Made by a program: the position numbers and the translations under genes
The notes under the pieces: generated by a model
The model's database searches: none
Told to the model about the DNA's origin: nothing
What the model saw: only the letters and a program-made list of their open reading frames with translations
Part shown: positions 1 through 9,100 of the stretch, piece after piece
How the letters are laid out: the number at the start of each line of letters is the position of its first letter
Numbering within the stretch: the first letter of the stretch is position 1
Source of the DNA: Stephanodiscus triporus
Taxonomy: Eukaryota > Bacillariophyta > Thalassiosirophyceae > Thalassiosirales > Thalassiosiraceae
NCBI GenBank assembly: GCA_036939755.1
Contig: JALLAZ010001670.1
Location: 1-14,485, forward strand
Direction of reading: 5' to 3'
DNA length: 14,485 nucleotides

Positions 1-1
1 G

Positions 2-2299
2 ACGTCGTCGAACGGGGTCGAAAAGTCGGGAGGGGGGGGCGGAGCCGCCGAGCGGGGGGGGAGGATCGGGACAGCAGCAGCGAAGAAGGCGGCAGGCGAT
101 GCGTACGACGGGGGGGAGCGGAAGATCGAGGCGGCGTCGTCTTCGGCGGCGACGAACCTCGGGAAGAAGAAGACGGTGAAGATTAAATTGTTCGATGATT
201 CCGACTCCGGAAATAACGTCATCGAGGCGGGGGGGGGGGGCGAGATCGAGGAAGGCGCCGCCGTGAAGGAGAAACGGCGACGAAAGGACGGCGGCGGCGC
301 CGCTTCGGGTATGGAGGAGAAGGAGGGACGACGTCGGGGGGGAAAGAAGGGACAAAGGCGGGGGGAGAAGGACGAGGAAGACGACGGGAAGAGGGACGAT
401 AAAACAACGACGGGGGAGAGTCGTTCGCCGTCGCGGTTGTCCTTGTCCCCTGGGAAGAAGGAGAAAAAGGAGAAGCAGAAGATGAAGGAGAGAAAAACGA
501 AATACGACAAAAACGACGATGACGACGACGACGACGACTATTATGACGACGATGACAAATGCATTTCGTACGACAACAACGGCAACAATGATGGAATGGA
601 ATTAATGGATGAATATGACTATGACAACTACGAGGACGGCGAGGAGGAGGAAGATGACGATGACGATGACGATGACGACTACGTCCCATCGTCCAATGAG
701 AAGGATCGCAATGGACATTGGCGATCAAGGGAGGAGCCCTCGATGGGACGAGGATCAAACAGTAAGGGTAATCCTCATCACGGCGATCGCATTGCAAAAT
801 CGTCGTCCAAGGATGCCGCGTGGCGGAGGGGTGAGGAATGGACGGCGTCAAAAACGAAATCGACGATGACCTTGACGACGGAGAAGAGGGCGAAGAAGGT
901 CGGATCAAAACCAGGAGTAGGAAGAGGGAGGGACGGGAGGAGGATGGACGACAGCGATGTTGACCGGAAGAGTTTGATGGGGAAGAATGGGAGGAGTAGG
1001 AGAGACCGGGATCGACTATTCCGGCATCGCCTCCTGCTTCCGGTGGATTTTGAAAAAGCTTCATCCCTTCCCCTCGTCGACGCGGATATTGGGGGAAATG
1101 TCGATGTGGATATCAGGGGAAATGCCGATGTGGATTTCGGGGGAAATGCCGATGTGGACACCGTGTGGCAGAATGGGGACGGAGGATCGTTGCAGCCTTC
1201 TCCGCACAGGATGATCCAGGGGGAGGGCAAGAAGAAGAGGAGGAGAGTGGAAGGAGAAGGATTAGGAAGAACGACGACCCCGACGACTGTCGCGAACGAC
1301 GAACATTGCAGTCTGTGGGAATACGGAGACAATGGGGATGTCATGGACGAGGATTCGATCGAGGTCGTGGTCGTTGATGACGACAATACGGATGCCGATT
1401 CCCTCGGGAGCGATGGAGACGATAACGGCGATGAACGACGGGGGGGGTATCGACGACAACGATTGAAAATTCAAAGCAGATGTCTGCCTTATTCCAAGGA
1501 CGAATTATTGTTCTTGGGTCATCGGCACAAAGTCTCTGACTTCAGCGACGGAGATGATGCCGCGGTATCGTCCGCGGCGGTGGCTGGAGGGGTGGCGGAG
1601 AGATCGAGCGAAATGCGGAGTCTTGATTTCCTGAGAGGGCGGATTGAGGCCGCGGACGCCCTCGTCCAAACAAAGGCGCCGTCGTACATCGAATTCCAAG
1701 CAAGGGTGTGGCATCCCGAGCTGCTGTCGGCCTCGCCAGGCGTAGTCAAAGAGAACGACGGTGTGAAAGCGCACGTCGAAGGAGTACCCTCGACGATGAG
1801 TACCGCCGCAATAGATTATCGAAGCCACCGAACGTTCGTGGCGATCGCCCCACGTTCGAAGCCCCACGCTAGCTCTGCATCGGCGGGGGAATTCATAGCC
1901 GCGCTGCAATCTGCTGCCGTGGAGGCATCTTTTTCTGACGCCGGGAGACGGAATCCACGGCCCTTGGATGCAGTCATGGAATTCTTGGCCATTGTCGCGG
2001 AGTCGAGGGAGAGACCGCAGACGTCACCCTTCCAACTGATGAAGAAGGTGTGGACGCTAATTGCGTCAGTCGCGTCCAGATGCAAAGATGGGGAAAAATT
2101 GGGAAATTGTCTCGCCGAGAAGTTTGACGTATTCCTCCCCGATGGATATTCCATGGCATCAAGTAACCTCCTTGTGTTGGAGGGTAACTTAAAAGCGTGC
2201 ACTGCCACCACCGACTTCAACGGGGATAAAGACCTCATAGAAGGATGCGCCAGGACAGAGGAGGAGTTTAAAGGGAGACAAAAAACTGATGCGGAATAA
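2..2299 (+). CDS. Acidic low-complexity hypothetical protein, 5'-partial
   Basis: The frame is open from base 2 to the TAA at 2297-2299, so the true start is probably outside the window; there is no in-frame ATG before base 175, and the codon at 176 is GTG. The N-terminal two thirds is low complexity: Gly runs (12-G tract at 229-240), Lys/Arg/Glu-rich blocks resembling nuclear localisation signals (around 265-300 and 458-510), and long Asp/Glu runs (about 517-560 and 640-683). An 8-residue repeat (GNADVDFG type) occurs three times at 1092-1163. From about 1480 to the end the composition is more ordinary, with hydrophobic segments such as LDAVMEFLAIVAES, so this part may fold. No domain was recognised. 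Mixed acidic and basic tracts suggest a nuclear, chromatin or RNA-associated protein, but that is only inference. An opposite-strand frame over 219-1064 is Pro/Ser/Arg-rich and is a by-product of the codon bias here. Confidence 0.62.
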   Translation, partial: TSSNGVEKSGGGGGAAERGGRIGTAAAKKAAGDAYDGGERKIEAASSSAATNLGKKKTVKIKLFDDSDSGNNVIEAGGGGEIEEGAAVKEKRRRKDGGGAASGMEEKEGRRRGGKKGQRRGEKDEEDDGKRDDKTTTGESRSPSRLSLSPGKKEKKEKQKMKERKTKYDKNDDDDDDDDYYDDDDKCISYDNNGNNDGMELMDEYDYDNYEDGEEEEDDDDDDDDDYVPSSNEKDRNGHWRSREEPSMGRGSNSKGNPHHGDRIAKSSSKDAAWRRGEEWTASKTKSTMTLTTEKRAKKVGSKPGVGRGRDGRRMDDSDVDRKSLMGKNGRSRRDRDRLFRHRLLLPVDFEKASSLPLVDADIGGNVDVDIRGNADVDFGGNADVDTVWQNGDGGSLQPSPHRMIQGEGKKKRRRVEGEGLGRTTTPTTVANDEHCSLWEYGDNGDVMDEDSIEVVVVDDDNTDADSLGSDGDDNGDERRGGYRRQRLKIQSRCLPYSKDELLFLGHRHKVSDFSDGDDAAVSSAAVAGGVAERSSEMRSLDFLRGRIEAADALVQTKAPSYIEFQARVWHPELLSASPGVVKENDGVKAHVEGVPSTMSTAAIDYRSHRTFVAIAPRSKPHASSASAGEFIAALQSAAVEASFSDAGRRNPRPLDAVMEFLAIVAESRERPQTSPFQLMKKVWTLIASVASRCKDGEKLGNCLAEKFDVFLPDGYSMASSNLLVLEGNLKACTATTDFNGDKDLIEGCARTEEEFKGRQKTDAE
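1092..1163 (+). repeat. 24-bp tandem repeat, three copies, inside the acidic gene
   Basis: Three consecutive 24-bp units (1092-1115, 1116-1139, 1140-1163), each starting GGGGAAATG and continuing YCGATGTGGA, differ at only a few bases. They encode an 8-residue repeat with the core GN-V/A-DVD. The length is a multiple of three, so copy number can vary without breaking the frame. Confidence 0.9.
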
Positions 2300-2300
2300 A
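2295..2300 (+). promoter_or_regulatory. Possible polyadenylation signal AATAAA overlapping the stop codon
   Basis: AATAAA lies across the TAA stop of the acidic gene. A T-rich, TGT-containing stretch follows at about 2310-2340. Many protists do not use a strict AATAAA, so this is weak evidence. Confidence 0.2.
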
Positions 2301-2468
2301 TATGCAAACTTCATTTATCTTGCTCTGTTTGTATGTTCTAACACACACACGAGACCCCTCAAAAATTATAACAAAAGCACTTCATTGTAAATCTTAATAC
2401 AGCCCAAAAAAATTGTGCCCAGAATTCCCTAGTTCAGATGATTTATCATTCAATTTTTACCCAAATGA

Positions 2469-2630
2469 GAGAGTTTAGTTGATGATGTGCAGGATGAGAT
2501 GTTCAGATTCAGAACTTATGATTTTACCTTTGCAGAGTTTAGGCACATAGATGCTGGAAGAAATGCCGGCCAAGGCCAAGGCCATGATGTTGATGATCTA
2601 TTTCATTATGGATGTGTTTATGAAGCCTAA
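2469..2630 (+). other. Short open frame, possible terminal exon
   Basis: A 53-codon open frame follows a TGA at 2466-2468 and ends at the TAA at 2628-2630. It reads as a varied, acidic peptide (contains FAEFRHIDAGR and HDVDDLFHYG), not the skewed product expected from AT-rich junk. A possible splice acceptor, TGTGCAG, ends at 2492 inside it. No family was recognised. It is too short to call a gene, and chance is a real alternative. Confidence 0.2.
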
Positions 2631-3561
2631 CTTTCTGGTTTTGTGAGTACTGTAGTATCATGGTGTTGTGCGTGATGCAAGCTGTTTGTGGATATTGACA
2701 ACTGTACTTACAATCACAGATCAACTGTTTTGTGTGTGTGTGATGGGAGATGTTGTTTTGATGTACTTGAATCATTAAGTAGGAGCACCAAAATCTATTA
2801 TGCTATGACTACAAAGAATTGATACTGTGGTGTATTATTCACACGTGTTCCAATTCAAAGATTTTCTCATAAGTAGATTTCAATATATATGTTGCAAATT
2901 TTACATACAACAAAACAGCCTGAAATGCAGGGACTGAGAAAAAGTTAGTCAGCCATCTTATTTTAATTTTAGAGACATCTCTTGGTGTGCAATACATGAA
3001 CATGACTTGAAAGACATCTGGGGAGCAACCAGCCCCTGGCAGCCCCAAGAAAAAAGAAATGTGTCAAGTGTATTCATTCCTATGCATTCAATATTTTTGG
3101 ATCTTTACACCCAGCCCAAGTGCTGTGTGTGTGCTCTACTTGAGAATAATGCTGATAGTGTACATAAGGATAATATATAACAATGATGCCTGAGTAACAG
3201 TAATATTTCCCCCTGAAGCTACCAAAAGGTCCAACAGATTTGTTTATTTTTTCCGAGACAAAGTGATATTAGTGTTTCTCAGGCGTGATTGTTATTGGTT
3301 GAAACATCCAATCAGGCCTAAAGAATCTCAAAAAGCATCATAAATCTGAAAAGAGAACTTTGGAAAAACATAATTGGCCGCAGTCAGCACGCCAACTTAC
3401 ATATGAGCTCTGTGAAGGGACCATAGTAAGTTGTGAGTCTGGACTTTTTGTTCTGCAAGTAATGGACAAGAACCAAAACACTCACTAATCTATTTTGTCA
3501 TCATCTGATCCTCTTGTACAAAGCTTGTAGACTGCACCTGATGATAGCTACCACATCAGCA

Positions 3562-3887
3562 TCAGGCATCAATAACAATAAAAATAAATGTCAAAATAAC
3601 AAGAGTTACTGGAATGATCATAAAGCTTGTAAGAGCAATGTCTGTTATTACAATAGTGGGAACAGGAACAATCATAAACATGATAAGCAGTGTAAGAGGT
3701 GGAAGAATAACAAAAAGACCAAGAACAAGAATTGTAGGGGTGCCTTGCCTTTTCTGGCTCCTCCAAGAACTAAGAGGATGCCGAGCTCATCTTTGGCATC
3801 TTTCTCATGAACATCTATGATAACAAGGACTTCTAATACCAGGACTTAAAGAATGAGGACTTCATTGACAACCCCAAAGAATCTCAT
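3562..3887 (-). pseudogene. Possible decayed hydrophobic (membrane-like) reading frame
   Basis: On the minus strand an ATG at 3887-3885 opens a frame that starts MRFFGVVNEV, is cut by a TAA at 3848-3846, and continues in the same frame through a charged stretch (HEKDAKDELG) and a Gly/Lys stretch to about 3740. A one-base frame change there leads into about 55 strongly hydrophobic residues ending FIFIVIDA and a TGA at 3564-3562. Read together this looks like a small membrane protein with one stop and one frameshift. The strand is T-rich, so hydrophobic translations are expected in every frame; this is a weak call. Confidence 0.2.
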
Positions 3888-4492
3888 AATGATTTGCTTT
3901 GTTTCATGACATATTCTTGATGTGCCTGTCTCTACTCATGTTGGGATGACGGTGCAGGGCTGAAGCAGCCTACTCTGCTTATTTACGACCAATTGTCTCG
4001 AAGATTTTGTGCCAAAAAGGAGGCTCACCAGTTTTGTCTAGAAACAAGTTAAAAGTACTAAGTTGAACAATTGTGATTATGCATGCACTGTTGCTGGTCA
4101 TTTAGATGTAAAATCAAAGATCCATCTCCATGCAATGGCAGACTCATTTACAGTATGAACCAATTCATTAAATCTCAAGTTTCTCATTGCTGTTGAAAGT
4201 GTATCCACTTAACTATCAAATGCATGTAGATAAATATATATTCTTAACCAATTCATCTAATTATTTTGTTTGGATCTGACTTATGCATGCCAAACTGAGG
4301 TGGGGAGAGAATAGCAGTTGTTTTGGCTTGACAATCAAAAGTGTCATATTGTTTGTGTACGAAACGTGAGCCTAGAGGTTGCACATGGCTCTCTTGACCT
4401 GCACGAGATGCTCATCATCTTGGGGGATTGGGGGGAGATAATCAGAGAGGTACAATGAGTCCAGCAATAGAGCTGAGGTAATTGTCATAGCA

Positions 4493-4517
4493 AGATTAGA
4501 TTAGATTAGATTAGATT
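4493..4517 (+). repeat. Pentamer microsatellite (AGATT)x5
   Basis: Five perfect consecutive copies of AGATT within the CpG-poor intergenic region. Confidence 0.95.
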
Positions 4518-4750
4518 ATCATTTCACTAGCACTGGAGCTTATTGCATTTGGACAAGGAGGGGGGGGTAAATCCTCTCTTGTCTAAAAACTATTGTCGGA
4601 CCTTAGTAAACCTCTGTCACACCTGTGTGTATTGTTTTCCGTAAAGCCGCCTGAAGCACAATGCGTGGGGATGTGGGGGGAGTAATTGGGGGTGTTCCAA
4701 CAGGAAAGAGATTAGCATGTAACATGTAGGTAGAGAGAGATGAAGTATGA

Positions 4751-4984
4751 ATGTGTGGGTGGGGAGGGGGGGGGGGGTCAGATGCTGACATCAAGAGCAA
4801 AAGTTTGTTAGGTTCTCTTGACTCCTACACCAGACATCGAGTATTCACTTATACGTTTTTTGAAGAAGTTGGTTTTGATTATGAGGCTAATTGTTGGAAA
4901 GGAAGTAAAAAACATGGTGTAAAGAGGTTGCGTATCACATACAAGCCAACAATGTTACGTGGAGGCACCTGCCAGGAGTGGTGA
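4751..4984 (+). other. 77-codon open frame ending at the left candidate terminus of the retroelement
   Basis: The first codons come from a G-run (4766-4777) and are unlikely to be real. From about 4800 the frame reads as an ordinary protein (contains HRVFTYTFFEEVGFDYE). It runs into GGAGGCACCT at 4961 and stops at 4982-4984. It could be an exon or gene remnant cut by insertion of the element, or chance. No family recognised. Confidence 0.2.
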
Positions 4985-5040
4985 CAAGTAGATGCAATTT
5001 GGCGCAGAGTAGGCCTGCACAAAATTGTGGAGGCACCAAC

Positions 5041-5062
5041 TTTTCCATTTCCCGATGGAAAA
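5041..5062. repeat. Perfect 8-bp stem hairpin
   Basis: TTTTCCAT (5041-5048) and ATGGAAAA (5055-5062) are exact reverse complements around a 6-base loop. It sits 3 bp inside the second GGAGGCACC copy, within the 3' region of the retroelement. It may be a structural part of the terminal repeat or of the RNA 3' end; function unknown. Confidence 0.6.
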
Positions 5063-5386
5063 ACACATTGCGCCTTAAATCACGGCACACATTAGCTTTG
5101 TCACTAGGAGAGACTAAGGAGAGAGAAGCTACACTAGAACTAAACATAGTAAACATTAAAGAGTAGTAGTCCAGTTTGCAATCAAATTGGGCTAAATACT
5201 CTGGAAGAGTTAGACTATGTGGGACCAAAAAACTACAAGTTTCGAAGGGTTCCCAAAGTTCTGGCGTGAGCCAAACCTCCATTCAGGCATGTACGCTTCT
5301 CGCGACTGAAGGTCGCAACAGAAGGACGTAGGAGAGTGAAACTAGTCTCGTCGTTATGACAACGCCATTATGTGACGCGAGCATGC

Positions 5387-5430
5387 AAAAAAAGAAAAAG
5401 AAAAAGAAAAAGAAAAAGAAAAAGAAGAAA
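5387..5430 (+). repeat. (AAAAAG)n purine tract just after the recombinase stop
   Basis: A pure A/G tract, mostly a perfect hexamer repeat, begins 16 bp beyond the YR stop codon. In the element's own transcript (minus strand) it is a CT-rich tract in the 3'UTR. Slippage during reverse transcription or replication could have expanded it. Confidence 0.95.
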
Positions 5431-5446
5431 GGATTTCAGATACATT

Positions 5447-6116
5447 TTAGTAGTCTCCCATGTCGTTGTCCACTGGGACGACGTTGGGTAGCACATTAAT
5501 ATTAGTGCCAAGTAATTTCATGACTTCATCGGACTCCTTTTTAAGGGCGTCGATATGTTTATGTTGGAGGACGGAAGTATCGCGCAAATACAACTTGTAC
5601 GAATCTCCCATCCAGCGTAATCGCGATGTCATGAAGGCTGGGCTCATGCCAGCTTCGTCCAAGAGTACGAGGGCCCAGACTCGACCCGAATGAGATGATA
5701 TGCGGCTCAATTCTTCGGCGGACCAGTCCGGATGAACTTTCTTCGCCACAGATCTTAGTACCTCAGCAATTTTGCCTCCCGTGAGATATTTTTTGATGCC
5801 AAATCTATTGACAAAAATGCCCATTGGCTCCGAGTCCGATTGACCCAGTCTTTTAGCTCTCAAATAAATACGATAAGCGGCGCGAACTGGACATATGTCA
5901 AGGTGAGCATCGTCGGACACCAACGTGATTGATTGACCATTCTGTCTGTTCTTTTGGATTCGGAAGGTCATTTTGAGTTTCTTTGGGACTTCCATCGGAT
6001 CTGTGATGAGTCTTCCTTTGCTATTATAGAATTTCCAATCAGAGGGAACGAAAGCTTTATGACGCGTTTACCCGAGGCATACTCGTGTTCTTCGACGTTT
6101 GTCTGGGTTTTTGAGC
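5447..6116 (-). pseudogene. Tyrosine recombinase, catalytic C-terminal part, frameshifted from Pol
   Basis: This encodes the second half of the YR that would insert the element's DNA copy through a covalent tyrosine-DNA intermediate. Numbered from the ATG at 5995 (182 codons to the TAG/TAA-type stop at 5447), the visible motifs are a family block CPVRAAYRIYLRAKRLG (36-52), the box II HSGR (His102, Arg105), Trp128 in RLRWMGDSYKLYLRDT and Tyr136 as the likely nucleophile. The first catalytic arginine lies in the upstream Pol frame (ITGLRCAE). Between them the reading moves through a third frame: recognisable sequence (EEHEYASGKRVIK) occupies about 6107-6059, and the final frame is open from 6067. 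Each shift fits loss of one base from an A-run (T5 at 6108-6112 and TTT at 6056-6058 on the plus strand). So the gene is broken, or the sequence has two homopolymer errors. The ATG at 5995 is only an internal Met. Confidence 0.88.
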
Positions 6117-9100
6117 ATACTCCGCGCAGCGTAGGCCTGTGATTTGAATGAGTGTGAACCAATCGAAGACTACGGTCTCGACAGAGTCGACGGGTGATTT
6201 GTTTGCTTGGTCGAGAAGGGCGCTGTAGATCTCGCGAGTTATAGGACTTCGTTGTCGAGCGATGCATTCTTCTTTTTCTCTTGCAGCAATTATCTTAGTA
6301 CACATGTTCGCCCGGTCTGAAAGATCTGCAGGAGGGTCGAAGCTACGAAGTTTGAACAGAGTGTTAATGGATTCGACATAACCGCGAACTGTGGCGGATC
6401 GGGAATTATGATCAAGCATGAGTTGCTCCACAAAACATGCGATGACTCTCTGGTATCCTGGTTCACTGCCGCAAGGGTCTTGGATGCCGTGCCTTTTTGC
6501 AAAATTTAGATACACAGCTTGCCTAAATCTTGTGGTTTCAACTTCAGAATCTGCTTTAAACTGCTTTAAGTCTGGACAGTTTCCTGTCAACAATATTTCC
6601 AAGAGCAGAGAGACTAGCTTGCGACTCGGTTGAAAGGAATTGCAAACTCTCAACTCCTTGTGCTCCTGTTGAAGGTTGGCGTAGTCGTAGGTATTGTGAG
6701 AAGGGTGTGATGTGGAGGATGTGGAGTCGGTTGAAGTGAGTTTCTTCAGTCTTGAAATCTTGTCAGCGATCTCGTTTTCGACCGTGCTAATCCACTTGGC
6801 ATTAATACCAACATGCGAGCCAATCAAAAGCCCACAAAAAAATCTTGCTAGTGCTCGACCAATTCTCGATTTCTTGCTTGTGTGCAAAGTCCAGTTCAAA
6901 GCGCTCGTGTTGTCGGTGACGCATAAAACGACGGGATGCGGGTCATCATTAATTTTTTGAGATGCAAAGACGACCAGCGAGGCGCAGTAGTTCACAATTA
7001 TGGTGAAATACTCGAGGCAGTTGATCGAGATGAATTTCTCGTCCGAGTTGTCCTTGAGGTGCAAGAGTGTCCTCTCGACCACGTCCGAAGGGAAACTAAA
7101 ATGCCACCAAAATTTTAGTCTGATTGAATATCCCCCGCAAGCTAGTAACGAGCTATCGCCGACGATCGATGCTGTCGGCATTCTCGGGATGAGGTGAGCA
7201 ATCGGAGTTTCGAATTTTATTCCTGAATCCGGTTTGAGTGCGTCGGAAATAAAATTTAGCTCGTCTCGCATCGTTCTGTTCACAAGGTACCTCGTGTGAT
7301 TCCTGTTCACCATTCTTGCGGCTTTCTTCATCGCAAATTTGATGTGCCGCTGGTGATCCGAGATTTTTCCCGAGAAGGTTTTTGTGGTGATCTGTTTCAC
7401 CAGATCCCTGAAGCCGCTGGAGCTCTTCTCCAAGAGTTCAGTGTTGCTTTTTAGGGCGAAGGCCAGAGAAGTGTAGAGATGCGACATGAGTTTGAATATC
7501 CATGGGGCACCTTCTCCTAGTCTCGCGAGCTTCCCAACCAGCTTTTGCATGTCATTAACCTTGAAGAACCTTTTATTCGGATCCCAATTGCTCAAAAGAT
7601 CTCGCACCTTCTGAATGTAATCATCCGAGATGCCCACCGTCATCGTATTCGTATCGATGACGAGGCCCAACACTATCTGCCTAGGTCCGACGATTAATTC
7701 GTGCCACTTCTCAAGGGAGAGGGGACACTGTCGAACTGCAATATCGGGTGTTCCACACACGGTAAAAATTGCTTCGATGATTGCCGCGAGCAATCTCAGC
7801 ATATTCGTCTGGCGGGCAGCGGCGGCTAAGATGTCGTCAACGTAGATGTTGGCCGTCATCGGCACGAGGAGTCCTTTTTCATCCACGACTCCCTGATTGA
7901 CGCTGCAAGGGAAAGCCTTCACTAGATCTGGTCTCGGACTCAAGTCGTCGGACCATTTCAGTTCGTCCAGTAATTTTTTATGCTTTTCGACCAAGTCGTC
8001 CCTTTGAGCGTAGACTGTTATCATCTTTTGTATCGCTCGACAGAGAGGTTCCCATGAACTAGCCGACGTGTTTGAACCGAAAACATGGCTCGTCGAAATA
8101 AAATACAGAGACTCCGCTAGAAAGCCAAATGCTCCGGTGACATCCGCCGACAGCCGTGGGAATCGGAAGCAGGCTGTGATGTCCGCGAGCGCTAGGAGTA
8201 TCGGCTCGGTGGGAAAACTTATCCGCCAATTGTAGATATTGACGAGAAGGTGAGTTTTGGCCATCCCGAAGTCGATGAATGCTTCTTGATCCGTAGAAGT
8301 CTCGTGATTCAGGACGATCTCGTGAGGACAGGTTTGCGTCGATGCATCGAAAATGACACGATGCTTGCCATATTTTTCTCGAATGCCTTGCGGTGTCGCG
8401 CGGCAATAGGGTGAGAAATGTACTACCCACTCGCGAAGGGCTAGAACATGGCTGTTCTTTTCTTCCTTGTTCATCGCTTTCGCGGTGACTTCCGGATATT
8501 GCAAGAAGGTCTGCTGATTCCCTTTCCGGAGGACCATGTGCTTGTTTTCATACTCTTCTTCAAAATCCAAGTACGACGGGCAGCCCTGGTCGATGATCCG
8601 TTTAATATGGTCGCAGTCGACCTTGTCAATATATGATGACACCTCGTCCAGAATTTTTTTAGAACTCCGAGAATCTCCAACGTACTCGCCCTTCAAATAA
8701 CGGACGACCATGCCAGTGTTGAGGCCGTAGTAGATGGCGCACGCCGTCGACAGATCGACTCTCTCTTGCGAGATCTCCGTCTGATCTGCATAATCGTATC
8801 TTGGTAATTTGACCTTGGAAAAATCGATCCCTCTCAATCGAAGGACGTCGTCTACCATCGTTCTGTGCAAGTTGCTGAGTTTCCGGATGTTTTCCACGTC
8901 GTCGTCGGATAGGTATGATGCTTGGTCTTTGAGTAGGAAAACAACAATATTATCGAATCGCAGGTCCTTGACTCGGTACTGGAGGTTCCGACTTGGTTTC
9001 ATCTTGCACTCCGAGATGAGGCGATAATGCGAGGGGTATTGGAGGGGGGTAGGAGTCTTACCTTTTAGTACTGTGGAGACCTCGGAAGTGATCCCTTTCC

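Larger units (their letters stand above)
2300..4960. other. CpG-depleted, AT-richer intergenic DNA
   Basis: No gene longer than about 80 codons can be supported here. CpG is rare (I count four in 2331-2860) while TG and CA are common, unlike the flanks on both sides. The region holds CA/TG runs (2340-2350, 2731-2741), an AGATT pentamer array, a G-run near 4766, a short open frame with a natural-looking composition (2469-2630), a broken hydrophobic frame on the minus strand (3887-3562), and a 77-codon frame at 4751-4984. The composition change is sharp at about 2300 and again at about 4830-4960. It could be old methylated DNA, a different isochore, or a mis-joined piece of another genome. Confidence 0.7.
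4961..5446 (-). other. 3' untranslated and terminal region of the retroelement
   Basis: This stretch lies downstream of the recombinase stop (minus strand) and has no convincing gene. A 115-codon minus-strand frame (5282-4935) crosses it but is not recognisable. It contains an A/G tract at 5387-5430, a small hairpin (GCGAC at 5302-5306 pairing with GTCGC at 5312-5316), an 8-bp stem hairpin at 5041-5062, and GGAGGCACC twice in direct orientation (4961-4969 and 5029-5037). YR elements carry inverted or split direct terminal repeats in such positions; I could not establish a long one by eye. Confidence 0.45.

Noticed and set aside
219..1064. Long opposite-strand frame of 281 codons (Pro/Ser/Arg/His-rich)
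   Set aside because: It is the mirror of the GAC/GAT/GGG-biased plus-strand gene. Its composition is explained entirely by that bias, and no motif is visible.
4493..4517. Telomere-like repeat
   Set aside because: The unit is the pentamer AGATT, five copies only and internal; it does not match known telomere repeats such as TTAGGG or TTTAGGG.
4935..5282. 115-codon minus-strand frame downstream of the recombinase
   Set aside because: It crosses the candidate terminus and the 5041-5062 hairpin, has no recognisable motif, and its length is not exceptional for chance.
5298..5306. TTCTCGCGA shared with 12574-12582 as proof of split direct repeats
   Set aside because: About one 9-mer match is expected by chance when regions of this size are compared, and the match does not extend on either side.
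6108..6112. Programmed -1 frameshifting between Pol and the recombinase
   Set aside because: The site is not a canonical slippery heptamer, and a second -1 shift about 50 nt later would also be needed. Base loss or sequencing error is simpler.
9040..9066. GTAAGA donor-like site inside the Pol frame near 9064
   Set aside because: The frame is open through it, I saw no matching acceptor that preserves the frame, and Pol continues without stops.
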